Shown here in pieces: positions 1-8,927 of a stretch of 64,000 nt of DNA (the stretch's first letter is position 1; each line of letters opens with the position of its first letter). Origin of the DNA: Embleya scabrispora (GTDB lineage: Bacteria > Actinomycetota > Actinomycetes > Streptomycetales > Streptomycetaceae); the NCBI RefSeq assembly GCF_002024165.1, contig NZ_MWQN01000001.1, forward strand, positions 5,394,001 through 5,458,000, given 5' to 3'. The notes beneath the pieces are model-generated. The model saw only the letters and a list, made by a program, of their open reading frames with translations. It did not search any database and was not told where the DNA came from. The position numbers were made by a program, and so were the translations under genes.

Positions 1-908
1 GAACACGGTACGAGCCAGCGCGCGTCCGGGCCGGTGAAGGCCCGCACCACATGCGGAACGACCAGGCCGACGAAGGTGATCGGGCCGGCCGCGGCGACCG
101 CGGCACCGGCGAGCAGGATGACCGCGAGGGCGCCGAGCGCGCGGGTGGCGCCGACCTTGACGCCGAGGGTCGAGGCGAGGTCGTCGCCCAGGGCGAGGGC
201 GTTGAGCCGCCCGCACAGGCCCAGGGCCAGGAGCAGCCCGACGGCCACGAACGGCAGCAGGCGCACGCCGAGATCGGTGTCGCGCCCGGCCAGCGAGCCG
301 ACCGCCCAGAAGCGGTACTGGTCGAGGGTGCGTACGTCCAGGAGCACGAGCGCGTTGGTGAACGCGTCGAGCAGCGCGCTCACGGCGGCACCGGCGAGGG
401 CGAGTTTGGCCGGGGTGGCGCCGCCGTATCCGGTGCCGCCGACGAGGTAGGCGAGCAGGCCCGCGACCGCGCCGCCGAGGAAGGCGAACCACACGTACTG
501 GTAAGGGCTGGTCAGTCCGAGCAGGCCGATGCTCGCGGCGACCGCGCAGGCCGCCCCCGCGCTGACCCCGATCAGCCCGGGGTCGCCGAGCGGGTTTCGG
601 GTGATGTCCTGCGCGACCGCGCCCGCCACGCCGAGCGAGAGGCCCACGAGCAGGCCGAGGAACGTACGCGGCACGCGCAGGTCCCGAACGATGACCGCGT
701 CCCCCGCACGACTGCCGCCGAGGGCGTGCAGGACGTCCGCGAGTGGAACGGTCTTGGCTCCGATGGCGAGCGACGCGAACACCACGATCGCCAGGGCCGC
801 GAGCAGTACGGCCGCCACCGTGACCCGGCGGCCGGCGCCGTGGCGGACGGGCTCCGCCGGCCGGGCGGGAGCCGCGCGTGGAGCGGCGAGATCGATGTTC
901 GAAGGCAC
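1..908 (-). CDS. Iron-siderophore ABC transporter permease, FecCD family (partial, C-terminus off the left edge)
   Basis: This is the membrane permease of a ferric-siderophore importer, passing iron chelates across the plasma membrane. Reading leftward from a GTG, about 302 residues are present, against roughly 330-350 in the family, so only the C-terminal end lies outside the window. Hydrophobic helices run throughout. The family signatures NPLGDPGLIGVSAGA (near residue 105) and FVGLVVPH near the cut end are intact. A GTG at 926 is in frame but lies inside the iron box, so the GTG at 908 is the likelier start. It diverges from the siderophore-binding lipoprotein at 1077, and both promoters carry iron boxes, so the two presumably serve one transporter repressed by a DmdR/IdeR-type regulator. 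A second permease or an ATPase may lie further left. Confidence 0.93.
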   Translation of the reverse strand, partial: MPSNIDLAAPRAAPARPAEPVRHGAGRRVTVAAVLLAALAIVVFASLAIGAKTVPLADVLHALGGSRAGDAVIVRDLRVPRTFLGLLVGLSLGVAGAVAQDITRNPLGDPGLIGVSAGAACAVAASIGLLGLTSPYQYVWFAFLGGAVAGLLAYLVGGTGYGGATPAKLALAGAAVSALLDAFTNALVLLDVRTLDQYRFWAVGSLAGRDTDLGVRLLPFVAVGLLLALGLCGRLNALALGDDLASTLGVKVGATRALGALAVILLAGAAVAAAGPITFVGLVVPHVVRAFTGPDARWLVPC

Positions 909-913
909 GAACG

Positions 914-932
914 TAAGGTAAGGCACGCCTAA
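914..932. promoter_or_regulatory. Iron box (DmdR/IdeR-type operator) of the permease gene
   Basis: Read on the minus strand the 19 bases are TTAGGCGTGCCTTACCTTA, close to the actinobacterial iron-box consensus TTAGGTTAGGCTAACCTAA. It covers the in-frame GTG at 926, which argues for translation from 908. Repression by an iron-loaded DtxR-family protein is inferred from the motif. Confidence 0.75.
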
Positions 933-967
933 TACCCGGAAAGCACGACCCTGCCGCTTGTGTCTGG

Positions 968-986
968 ATAGGTAAGGCTAACCTCA
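968..986. promoter_or_regulatory. Iron box (DmdR/IdeR-type operator) of the binding-protein gene
   Basis: The sequence ATAGGTAAGGCTAACCTCA matches the iron-box consensus at most positions and lies about 90 bases upstream of the lipoprotein start. With the box at 914-932 it makes a divergent pair, as is common for siderophore uptake loci. Confidence 0.8.
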
Positions 987-1076
987 TCCCCACTTCCCGG
1001 ATGCTCCCGGATGCGGACGGCCGCGCGCCGCACCGGGTCCGGGCGTCCCGCCGTATCGCTCATCCCTGGAGGGCAC

Positions 1077-2093
1077 ATGCTCACGCTCGGACGCCGCAGA
1101 CGGCGCGCCCGTCTCGGCCTCGCCGCACTCGCCATCGCGCTGACGGCGGGCCTGACCGCATGCGGCGAGGGCTCGGACGACAAGGCCGAGGGCGCCGGCG
1201 GGTCCACGGCGGCGTCCTCCGGCGGGGCCGCCTCCACGGCCTCCTTCCCGCGCACCATCACGCACGACAAGGGCACCACCACGATCAAGGAGAAGCCCAA
1301 GCGGGTCGTGGCGCTCGACAACAGCCTCGTCGAGGCGGTCGCCGGCCTCGACGTCCCGCTGGTCGGCGGCATCGGCTCCTACCGCGACCAGAAGGGCTTC
1401 CCGGCCCGCCTCGGCGACGCGGTGAAGAACACCAAGGACGTCGGCCCGCTGGACAGCCCCAACCTCGAACAGATCGCGCTGCTCAAGCCCGACCTGATCG
1501 TCTCCGCGACCGTGCGACACGACCAGCTCTACGCCCAGTTGGCCAAGATCGCGCCGACCGTCTTCGTCAAGACCACCGGCCCGACCTGGAAGGACAACGT
1601 CAAGCTCGTCGGCCGGGCGCTCGGCGAGGACGACAAGGCCGGCGCCAAGCTCACCGCCTACGAGACGCGCGCCAAGAAGATCGGCGACGCGATCAACACG
1701 AAGGCGAACAAGCCGACGGTGTCCATCGTGCGCTTCGTGGACGGCCCGACGCGCATCTACCTGAGCAAGACGTTCAGCGGCATCATCCTGAGCGACATGG
1801 GCCTGGCCCGCCCCGAGAACCAGCGCGACCCCGAGAAGTTCAACATCGAACTCAGCGAGGAGCAGATCGGGCAGGCCGACGCCGACCACATCTTCATGAC
1901 CACCTTCTCCGGCGGCGAGGAGCGCAAGAACAAGTTCCTGGCCAACCCGCTGTGGCAGCGCCTGAAGGCGGTACAGGCCGGGCACGTGTACGAGGTCAAG
2001 GACGAGAGCTGGATGACCGCGGTGTCCCTCCAGGGCGCGGACGTGATCCTGGACGACCTGGCCCGCACGTTCGGGGTCGACCCGGCGAAGTAA
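1077..2093 (+). CDS. Siderophore-binding lipoprotein (periplasmic binding protein 2 fold)
   Basis: This 338-residue lipoprotein captures ferric siderophores outside the membrane and hands them to a FecCD permease. It has a basic N-terminus, a hydrophobic stretch and a lipobox LTAC with the lipidated cysteine at about residue 29. The mature part has the class III binding-protein pattern: a conserved RVVALD segment, a PNLEQIALLKPDLIV segment and a second lobe ending in a short helix. The ATG at 1077 is preceded by GGAGGG; an upstream in-frame start at 1011 would put extra residues before the signal peptide and is rejected. It is divergent from the permease, with an iron box ahead of it, and is followed by a strong hairpin terminator. 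The particular siderophore cannot be told. Confidence 0.93.
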   Translation: MLTLGRRRRRARLGLAALAIALTAGLTACGEGSDDKAEGAGGSTAASSGGAASTASFPRTITHDKGTTTIKEKPKRVVALDNSLVEAVAGLDVPLVGGIGSYRDQKGFPARLGDAVKNTKDVGPLDSPNLEQIALLKPDLIVSATVRHDQLYAQLAKIAPTVFVKTTGPTWKDNVKLVGRALGEDDKAGAKLTAYETRAKKIGDAINTKANKPTVSIVRFVDGPTRIYLSKTFSGIILSDMGLARPENQRDPEKFNIELSEEQIGQADADHIFMTTFSGGEERKNKFLANPLWQRLKAVQAGHVYEVKDESWMTAVSLQGADVILDDLARTFGVDPAK

Positions 2094-2139
2094 CCGATCC
2101 GGGCCGCGCGGCGAACGGCCGCGACGCGACGACGGAGGA

Positions 2140-2169
2140 GGCCGCCGACCGTGCACACGGTCGGCGGCC
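2140..2169 (+). terminator. Hairpin terminator after the siderophore-binding gene
   Basis: A perfect 12-bp stem (GGCCGCCGACCG paired with its complement) with a 6-base loop lies 46 bases after the stop. It also sits beyond the end of the convergent TetR gene, so it may act on both strands. Confidence 0.7.
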
Positions 2170-2206
2170 TTCGGCATGTTCGTCGCGGGTCGGGCGGAGC
2201 CCGTCC

Positions 2207-2842
2207 TCAGTCGCGAAACGCCAGCATCGGGATCAGCGCGTTGTCCACCAGGGATTCGATCTCGGCGTCGGTCATCGGCACGCCCGAGACGGTGAAGCGC
2301 TGGCACAGGAACGTGGGCCCGGTCAGCACGCACTCCGGGGCCAGCGCGCCCTGGCGGGCCTCGCCCCGGGCGATGGCGTCGGCGATCACCTCGGTCAGCA
2401 GCGCCGTCCACGGGCCGACCACGCGCTGCTCCCACATCTCGGCGAACTCGTGGTGTCGGCTCAGTTCGCCGCACAACATGCGCGTCCCCAGGCCCAGCGG
2501 GCCGAGCATGCTGCGCGCGATGGCTCCCAGGTAGACGATCAGGTCGCCGCGCAACGCGCCCGGGAAGGACAGGGATTCCGGGTCGGGCAGCGTCGCGGAG
2601 ATCGCGTCGGCCACCATGCCCACCTTGTCCGGCCAGCGCCGGTACAGCGCCGACTTGCCGGTTCCGGCGCGGGTCGCGACGCCCTCGAAGGTGAGGCCCG
2701 CATAGCCGCGTTCGCCCAGCTCGGCGAGCACGGCCTCGGTGATCGCCCGCTCCAGCGTGACGCCGCGCTTGCGGGGGCGCTGTCGGTAGTCGGTGACCAG
2801 CAGGGCTGTCTCGACGTGACCGGCGCGTACTCCAGTGCTCAC
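2207..2842 (-). CDS. TetR/AcrR family transcriptional repressor
   Basis: A 211-residue one-component regulator. The N-terminal helix-turn-helix includes LTFEGVATRAGTGKSALYRRWPDK, the usual TetR recognition-helix pattern, followed by a variable ligand-binding domain. Two in-frame GTG codons (2848 and 2842) follow a GGAGG motif; spacing favours 2842. It diverges from a DHA2-type exporter across 121 bases that hold an inverted repeat. It therefore probably represses the exporter and itself until a toxic ligand binds. The ligand is unknown. Confidence 0.88.
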   Translation of the reverse strand: MSTGVRAGHVETALLVTDYRQRPRKRGVTLERAITEAVLAELGERGYAGLTFEGVATRAGTGKSALYRRWPDKVGMVADAISATLPDPESLSFPGALRGDLIVYLGAIARSMLGPLGLGTRMLCGELSRHHEFAEMWEQRVVGPWTALLTEVIADAIARGEARQGALAPECVLTGPTFLCQRFTVSGVPMTDAEIESLVDNALIPMLAFRD

Positions 2843-2877
2843 TGTCACCTCCGACTGCCATGCTACAGAAAACGTTT

Positions 2878-2919
2878 GCGTTCTCTAAGGCATAAGCTCT
2901 AGATTCACGTAGAGAACGC
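2878..2919. promoter_or_regulatory. Inverted repeat in the TetR/exporter divergent promoter
   Basis: Perfect 10-bp arms GCGTTCTCTA (2878-2887) and TAGAGAACGC (2910-2919) are separated by 22 bases. Just beyond, GTCCACTAG is repeated at 2924 and 2936. One or both may be bound by the adjacent TetR protein; binding is inferred. Confidence 0.5.
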
Positions 2920-2963
2920 TCACGTCCACTAGCAAGTCCACTAGTAGCAATGCGAGGCAATCC

Positions 2964-4490
2964 ATGACGACGGCACCTCCCGAGGTGGCCGGTTCGACCG
3001 GATCCCCGTCCGCCGAGGCGCCGCACGCGCGTCGCGGACTGGCCCTGGCCCTGCTCGCAGGGGCCCAGTTGATGATCGTGCTCGACGCGACCATCGTGAA
3101 CATCGCCCTTCCCGACATGGGCAAGGCGCTCGACATCAGCGAAACATCGCTCTCCTGGGTGATGAACGCCTACATGCTGACCTTCGGCGGCCTGCTGCTG
3201 CTCGGTGGTCGACTCGGTGACCTGTTCGGCCGACGCCGGCTCCTGGCGCTCGGCCTGATCGTGTTCACGGTCGCGAGCCTGCTCGGCGGGTTCGCCGGCA
3301 ACGAGGCCATGCTGCTCGCCTCGCGCGCCCTCCAGGGCGTGGGCGGCGCGATGGTGGCCCCCGCGGTCCTGTCGTTGGTGACCACCACCTTCGAGGAAGG
3401 CCCGGAACGCAACAAGGCGTTCGGCGTCTACGCCGCGGTGTCGGGCATGGGTTCGGCGGTCGGCCTGCTCATGGGCGGCCTGCTCGTGGAGTACCTGTCC
3501 TGGCGCTGGGTCATGTTCGTCAACGTGCCGATCGGCATAGCCCTGGTGGCCGCGCTGCCGCTGGCCATCCCGGACGACGCGAAGACCGGCGAGAAGGCCG
3601 TCTGGCGCGGCCGGTTGGACATCCCCGGCGCGCTCACCTCCACCCTCGGTGTCACCGCGCTGGTCTACGGCGTGATCCGGGCCGCGGACAAGAGCTGGGG
3701 CGACGGGCTGACCATCGGCTCGCTGGCCCTGTCGGCGGTGCTGATCGCCGCCTTCATCGTGATCGAGCTCAAGGTCGAGCGACCGCTCATGCCGATGCGG
3801 CTGTTCCGCAACCGCAACCGCTCCGCCAGCTACGTGGTGATGGCGCTCGCCGCCGGCGGCATGATGGGTTCGTTCTTCTTCATCACCCTCTACATGCAGC
3901 TCGTCGCGGGCTACTCGCCGATCAGGTCCGGTCTCGCCTATCTCCCGCTGTGCGCGGGCGTGATGGTCTCGGCCCAGTTCACCAGCGTGATGTTGCCGAA
4001 GATCGGCCCGCGGGTGCTGCTGACCGTGGGTCCGGTCCTGGCCGCGGTCGGCCTGTTCTACTACGCGATGCTCGACGTCGACTCGGGCTACGTCACCGGC
4101 CTGCTGCCCGCGATGATCATCTTCGGTCTGGGCATGGGCCTGATCTTCGTCGCGATCATGGCCACCGCGGTGGCCGGCATCGCCCCGGAGGACGCGGGCA
4201 TCGGATCCGCGATGCTCAACGTCACCCAGCAGGTGGGCGGCGCCGTGGCGATCGCGGTGCTGACCACGATCTACTCCAGCGCCAAGGACGACAAGCTGCG
4301 GGACGAGGTGGCCAAGCTCGGCGGCAAGGCCCCGGACCTGCACGCGATCAAGGCCGCCCTCACCGAGGGCTACACGGCGGGCTTCATGACCGCCGGCATC
4401 CTGCTCGCCGTCGCCGCAGTGATCGCCGTCGCGGTACTGCGGGTCGACAAGTCGGAGCTGCCCGCCGAGACCACCGGCGGTCTGCACTAG
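2964..4490 (+). CDS. MFS drug exporter, DHA2 family (EmrB/QacA-like, 14 TM)
   Basis: A 508-residue proton-driven multidrug exporter of the plasma membrane. It shows the first-helix motif LDATIVNIALPDMGKAL with an intramembrane aspartate typical of DHA2 pumps. The motif A loop GGRLGDLFGRRR lies between helices 2 and 3, and the antiporter motif C region GSAVGLLMGGLL is present. Length and helix count fit 14 membrane segments. It is preceded by the divergent TetR gene, which is its likely repressor, and followed by a strong terminator. Substrate is not predictable. Confidence 0.93.
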   Translation: MTTAPPEVAGSTGSPSAEAPHARRGLALALLAGAQLMIVLDATIVNIALPDMGKALDISETSLSWVMNAYMLTFGGLLLLGGRLGDLFGRRRLLALGLIVFTVASLLGGFAGNEAMLLASRALQGVGGAMVAPAVLSLVTTTFEEGPERNKAFGVYAAVSGMGSAVGLLMGGLLVEYLSWRWVMFVNVPIGIALVAALPLAIPDDAKTGEKAVWRGRLDIPGALTSTLGVTALVYGVIRAADKSWGDGLTIGSLALSAVLIAAFIVIELKVERPLMPMRLFRNRNRSASYVVMALAAGGMMGSFFFITLYMQLVAGYSPIRSGLAYLPLCAGVMVSAQFTSVMLPKIGPRVLLTVGPVLAAVGLFYYAMLDVDSGYVTGLLPAMIIFGLGMGLIFVAIMATAVAGIAPEDAGIGSAMLNVTQQVGGAVAIAVLTTIYSSAKDDKLRDEVAKLGGKAPDLHAIKAALTEGYTAGFMTAGILLAVAAVIAVAVLRVDKSELPAETTGGLH

Positions 4491-4546
4491 GACGGGCATC
4501 AGCCGTCGTCGCCGGGCGGTCCTCCGCTCGCCCGTCGACACCTCGA

Positions 4547-4580
4547 CACCCGGGCCGGTTCCCACGAACCGGCCCGGGTG
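4547..4580 (+). terminator. Hairpin terminator after the exporter
   Basis: A perfect 14-bp stem (CACCCGGGCCGGTT and complement) with a 6-base loop, about 57 bases past the exporter stop. Confidence 0.75.
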
Positions 4581-4880
4581 TTCGCGGTCCGAGAGTGCGA
4601 CACGTCCGAAAAGAACCGATCAGTGGAGTAATTTCCGCTTCGCCGGCCACTCTTCGTGTTCGATGCCTGGGGGATTCCCCCGTGTTTCGGTCCAAGCGGG
4701 ACGCGGCGTGGGCGGCGGAGCGAGCAGGCGGGTACCCTGCGACAGGCAGCGGGTGCTCCGCCCCGGGGCACCTCTATCGCGACGACGGGACGACCGGCGC
4801 CGTGGCACTCCTCCCGCCTGTTCCTGTCGAAACAGCCGCTCGGCGGGGATGATGGGCGGTGGAGCGACTTCGGGGGGATT

Positions 4881-7208
4881 GTGACGGAACACGGATGGCC
4901 GGGTGAGCCACCGGCCAAGGGGGATCCGGAACGGATCGGCCCCTACGCGGTGCTCGGCCGACTCGGCGCCGGCGGCATGGGCCGTATCTATCTGGGGCGT
5001 TCGCCCTTCGGGCGACTGGTCGCGATCAAGACCATCCGCTCGGAGCTGGGCGGCGACCCGGGCTTTCGCGCGCGCTTCGCCCAGGAGGTGGCCGCGGCCC
5101 GCCGGGTCAGCGGCGTGTTCACCGCCGCCGTGGTCAACGCCGACCCCGACGCCGCGGTGCCGTGGCTGGCCACCGCGTACGTGCCCGCGCCCTCGCTGGA
5201 GTCGCTGGTGCGCGCCTGCGGCCCGCTGCCGCCGCGCGCGGTGCGCTGGATGGCCGCCGGCATCGCCGAGGCGCTGGAGTCCGTACACGCCGCCGGCCTG
5301 GTACACCGCGACCTGAAGCCGTCCAACGTGCTGGTCGCCAGCGACGGCCCCAAGGTGATCGACTTCGGCATCTCGCGCGCCGCCGACTTCGGCTCGCTCA
5401 CCATGACCGGCGTCGCCGTCGGCACCCCGGCGTACATGTCGCCCGAACAGGCGCAGGGCGTGCGCGACATCACCCCCGCCAGCGACATGTTCTCGCTCGG
5501 CGCCACGCTGGTGTACGCGGCCACCGGGCACTCGCCCTACCCCGACCGCAAGCCCGCCGAGGCGCTGCTGCGCCTGGTCACCGGCTCGCCGGACCTGGAG
5601 GGGCTGCCGACCGAGCTGACCGGCCTGGTCAACCTGTGTATGCAGCGCGCCGCCGAACACCGGCCGAGCCCGACCCAGTTGCTCAACCAACTCGCCCCGC
5701 TCCTGGACGACAGCGACGCGGACAGCCAACTGCCCGACAACGCGTCGGCGATGGTGCAGCGGTTCGAGAGCCAGTACCGGCCCACGATGGGCCCGCGCAC
5801 GCCGCCGGTCCGCGAACTCGTCGAGCCCGACGGGGAGCAGCGGCCCGAACTGCCGGAGAACGTGCGTCCGGACCCGAACAACATGGGCAAACTGCCCAAC
5901 CAGGTGCGCCAGGAGCCGCGTCCGGCGCCGCGCCCGGAGACCCACCGGCCACCGCCGCCCCAGCGTCCGCCGACGAACCCGACCCGCAAGCCGCCGCCCC
6001 GGCCGCCGGCCCCGCCGACGAACTCGCCCACGGGCGGCCCGCCGGGCGGCTCGCGACCGGTCTCGGGACGACCGGTGTCCACGTCCTCGCCTTCGCCGGC
6101 GCTGCCGACCGAGCGGGTGGCCCGGCCGCCCGCCCCGATACCCAACTCTCCGGTCACGTGGCCGGAGAGCGGTCCCGACGTGCCCCGCCAGCACCCCACG
6201 CCGCCGCGCACCCCCACCGGCGGCATGGAGGCCGCGCCGGTGTGGCGGTTCGCCGCGACCGGCGAGATCCTGACCCCGCCGGTGCGCGCGGGCTCCGGGC
6301 GGACCGCCCGCGTACACGTGCACAGCAACGACAACGGGCTGCACACCCTGCATCTGGCCACGCGCGAGTGGCGGTTCGACTCCTCGGGCTGGTCGCACCC
6401 GCCGGCCGTGGACGGCGAGCTGATGTACCTCAGCAGCCAGGACAACCACGTCTACGCCCTGGAACTGACCTCGCGGCAGTGGCGCTGGAGCTTCCCCACC
6501 GGCGGTGAGGTCGTGGCCGCCCCCGTGGTCGCCGACGGCACCGTCTACTTCGGGTCCAGCGACAACGCGCTCTACGCCGTGGACGCGGCCACCGGGCGCT
6601 GTCGCTGGCGGTTCCCCACCGGCGGCTGGGCCACCTCGCCCACCGTCGTGGACGGCACGGTGTACTTCGGCTCCAGCGACCGCTGCGTCTACGCGCTGGA
6701 CGCGGCCACCGGCTGGTGCCGCTGGCGCTTCCCCACCGGCGGCTGGGTGTCCTCGCCGACGGTGGCCAACGGGATCGTGCACGTCGGCAGCACCGACCAG
6801 TACCTGTACCTGCTCAACGCCGGCGACGGCGCGATGCGCGGCTGGTTCGGCGCGGGCGGCCCGGTCGCCCAACCGGCCACCTCGGGCAACCTGTCCTTCT
6901 TCGGCAGCGGCGACGGCGGCCTGTACGCGGTCGACGTCAACACCACGCGCTGCGTGTGGCGTTACGGCGCCGAGGGCTGGGTCACCTCGCCCGTGGTCGC
7001 CGAGGACATGGTGTACGCGGGCAGCAGCAACGGCTCGGTGCTCGCGGTCGGCATGGGCGGCGAGCCCCGCTGGCGGTTCACCACCGGCGGTCGGGTGACC
7101 TCCCCGATCGTGGCCGACGGCCTGCTCTTCGTGGGCAGCGCCGACCGCCACCTGTACGTCCTGGACGCGGTCACCGGCAAGGGCCCGTCGGCCGGGACCA
7201 ACGGCTGA
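4881..7208 (+). CDS. Serine/threonine protein kinase with C-terminal PQQ beta-propeller repeats
   Basis: A 775-residue Hanks-type kinase. The catalytic domain (about 18-290) has the glycine loop GAGGMG, ATP lysine K50 (VAIKTI), catalytic loop HRDLKPSN with D144, DFG at 161 and an SPE motif, so it looks active. A proline-rich linker (about 300-445) leads to a C-terminal set of PQQ-like repeats of the form WRFPTGG...YAVDAATG (about 450-770), expected to form a beta-propeller sensor or docking surface. No membrane helix is seen, so it is probably cytoplasmic. The GTG at 4881 follows GGGGGGAT; the open frame extends further upstream but that part has no kinase homology. It is a paralogue of the kinase at 8928, which lies beyond gltA. 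Confidence 0.92.
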   Translation: MTEHGWPGEPPAKGDPERIGPYAVLGRLGAGGMGRIYLGRSPFGRLVAIKTIRSELGGDPGFRARFAQEVAAARRVSGVFTAAVVNADPDAAVPWLATAYVPAPSLESLVRACGPLPPRAVRWMAAGIAEALESVHAAGLVHRDLKPSNVLVASDGPKVIDFGISRAADFGSLTMTGVAVGTPAYMSPEQAQGVRDITPASDMFSLGATLVYAATGHSPYPDRKPAEALLRLVTGSPDLEGLPTELTGLVNLCMQRAAEHRPSPTQLLNQLAPLLDDSDADSQLPDNASAMVQRFESQYRPTMGPRTPPVRELVEPDGEQRPELPENVRPDPNNMGKLPNQVRQEPRPAPRPETHRPPPPQRPPTNPTRKPPPRPPAPPTNSPTGGPPGGSRPVSGRPVSTSSPSPALPTERVARPPAPIPNSPVTWPESGPDVPRQHPTPPRTPTGGMEAAPVWRFAATGEILTPPVRAGSGRTARVHVHSNDNGLHTLHLATREWRFDSSGWSHPPAVDGELMYLSSQDNHVYALELTSRQWRWSFPTGGEVVAAPVVADGTVYFGSSDNALYAVDAATGRCRWRFPTGGWATSPTVVDGTVYFGSSDRCVYALDAATGWCRWRFPTGGWVSSPTVANGIVHVGSTDQYLYLLNAGDGAMRGWFGAGGPVAQPATSGNLSFFGSGDGGLYAVDVNTTRCVWRYGAEGWVTSPVVAEDMVYAGSSNGSVLAVGMGGEPRWRFTTGGRVTSPIVADGLLFVGSADRHLYVLDAVTGKGPSAGTNG

Positions 7209-7252
7209 GCGCGGGGCGGGCGAACGCGCCCGCCCCCGACCCCCGCGACACG

Positions 7253-7314
7253 CGACGATCCCGGAGCCGTCGCCGGCGAACCGCGGTTCGCGAGCTTCGA
7301 CTCCGGGATCGTCG
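7253..7314. terminator. Bidirectional hairpin between the PQQ-kinase and citrate synthase
   Basis: Perfect 14-bp arms CGACGATCCCGGAG (7253-7266) and its complement (7301-7314) enclose a second small palindrome, CGAACCGCGGTTCG. It sits between two convergent genes and is likely to stop transcription from both sides. Confidence 0.6.
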
Positions 7315-7332
7315 TCGGGTGTTCGATCCGGG

Positions 7333-8622
7333 TCAGCGCGCACCGATGGGGGTGTAGTCGCGCAGCGCGACGCCCGTGTACACCTGGCGCGGACGGCCGA
7401 TCTTGGCCTTCGGGTCGGCGATCATCTCCTGCCAGTGCGCGATCCAGCCCGGCAGCCGGCCGATCGCGAACAGCACCGTGAACATCTCGGTGGGGAAGCC
7501 CATCGCCCGGTAGATCAGCCCGGTGTAGAAGTCCACGTTCGGGTAGAGCTTGCGCTCGACGAAGTAGTCGTCGGCCAGCGCGCGCTCCTCCAACTGCATC
7601 GCGAGGTCGAGCAGTTCGTCCTTCTTGCCCATCCGGGACAGGACGTCGTCGGCGGCCTTCTTGATGATCGTCGCGCGCGGGTCGCGGCTCTTGTACACCC
7701 GGTGGCCGAAGCCCATCAGGCGGACGCCGTCCTCCTTGTTCTTCACCTTGTTCACGAACGCGTCGATGTCGCCGCCGTCGTTCTTGATCTGCTCCAGCAT
7801 CTCCAGCACCTGCTGGTTGGCGCCGCCGTGCAGCGGGCCCCACAGCGCGTTGATGCCGGCCGAGATGGACGCGAACATGTTCGCCTGGCTGGAGCCGACG
7901 AGGCGCACCGTCGAGGTCGAGCAGTTCTGCTCGTGGTCGCCGTGCAGGATGAGCAGCTTGTCCAGCGCGTCCACCACGACCGGGTCGGCCTTGTACGACT
8001 CGGCCGGGACGGCGAAGGTCATCCGCAGGAAGTTCTCGACGTAGCCGAGCGAGTTGTCCGGGTAGAGCATCGGCTGGCCGACCGACTTCTTGAACGCGTA
8101 GGCCGCGATCGTCGGCAGCTTGGCCAGCAGCCTTATCGCCGAGAGCCGGACCTGCTCCTCGTCGAACGGGTTGTGGCTGTCCTGGTAGAACGTCGACAGC
8201 GCGGACACCACGGACGACAACATCGCCATCGGGTGCGCGTCGCGCGGGAAGCCGTCGTAGAACCGCTTGACGTCCTCGTGCAGCAGCGTGTGCTGGGTTA
8301 TCTCGTCGCGGAAGTTGTCCAGCGCGCTCACCGACGGCAACTCGCCGTAGATCAGCAGATACGCCGTCTCCAGGAAGGTCCCCTGCTCCGCGATCTGCTC
8401 GATCGGGTAGCCGCGGTAGCGGAGGACGCCCTCCTCGCCGTCGATGAAGGTGATCGCCGATTTACACGCGGCGGTGTTGACGAACCCTCCGTCGTAGGTC
8501 ACCAGCCCCGTCTTTGCGCGCAGCGTCGAGATGTCCATGGCGGTGTCGCCGATGGTGCCCTCGATCAGCGGGAAGGTGTGCTCGTTTCCTTGGTGGCGCA
8601 GTACTACCGAGTCCTCGCTCAT
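7333..8622 (-). CDS. gltA: Citrate synthase (type II)
   Basis: This enzyme condenses acetyl-CoA with oxaloacetate to citrate, entering the TCA cycle. At 429 residues it has the type II length and the N-terminal small domain typical of hexameric enzymes. Active-site regions are visible: LHGDHEQNCSTSTVR, WGPLHGGANQ, and GFGHRVYKSRDPR with the catalytic aspartate. The ATG start is followed by SEDSVVLRHQG. It lies alone between two kinase paralogues and diverges from the second kinase across about 305 bases that should hold its promoter. Confidence 0.97.
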   Translation of the reverse strand: MSEDSVVLRHQGNEHTFPLIEGTIGDTAMDISTLRAKTGLVTYDGGFVNTAACKSAITFIDGEEGVLRYRGYPIEQIAEQGTFLETAYLLIYGELPSVSALDNFRDEITQHTLLHEDVKRFYDGFPRDAHPMAMLSSVVSALSTFYQDSHNPFDEEQVRLSAIRLLAKLPTIAAYAFKKSVGQPMLYPDNSLGYVENFLRMTFAVPAESYKADPVVVDALDKLLILHGDHEQNCSTSTVRLVGSSQANMFASISAGINALWGPLHGGANQQVLEMLEQIKNDGGDIDAFVNKVKNKEDGVRLMGFGHRVYKSRDPRATIIKKAADDVLSRMGKKDELLDLAMQLEERALADDYFVERKLYPNVDFYTGLIYRAMGFPTEMFTVLFAIGRLPGWIAHWQEMIADPKAKIGRPRQVYTGVALRDYTPIGAR

Positions 8623-8927
8623 GGGGGTCCCCTACTTCTCGGCTCAGGCTCCGGCAGCCACCCGGATCGTGTCCGTGCGGTTCCGGTCTTTGTGACATGT
8701 GTGCATCAGTACGAATAGCAGGCGCACGAGGCGGCCTCGCAGCCACCTCCCACCTGGGCGACAAACCGTGAGCCGCGTCACCTGACCCAGGGTGCCGGGT
8801 CGCAACGCCCTTGGTCACCGCCGACTCGGGGCGCGACGGTGCCCTGTGTTTCGGCTTCCCGCTTCGGGGGTCACCCATGCGGCGTCATGATGAGGGGCAC
8901 ACGATGGGGCGGCCGGGGGGACGTGGC
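8623..8927. other. Divergent intergenic region, gltA / second kinase
   Basis: About 305 bases without a convincing gene. It must hold the gltA promoter on the minus strand and the kinase promoter on the plus strand. No clear sigma-factor boxes or strong hairpin could be assigned by eye. Two in-frame ATG codons (8877, 8904) precede the chosen kinase start. Confidence 0.5.

Noticed and set aside
984-4565. Very long open frame (about 1,190 codons) on the minus strand opposite the siderophore and exporter genes
   Set aside because: It is composed of arginine, glycine and histidine-rich sequence read against three real genes. GC-rich DNA leaves antisense frames open.
4620-7343. Long minus-strand frame opposite the PQQ kinase
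   Set aside because: It has the same artefactual composition and no domain; the plus strand has clear kinase motifs.
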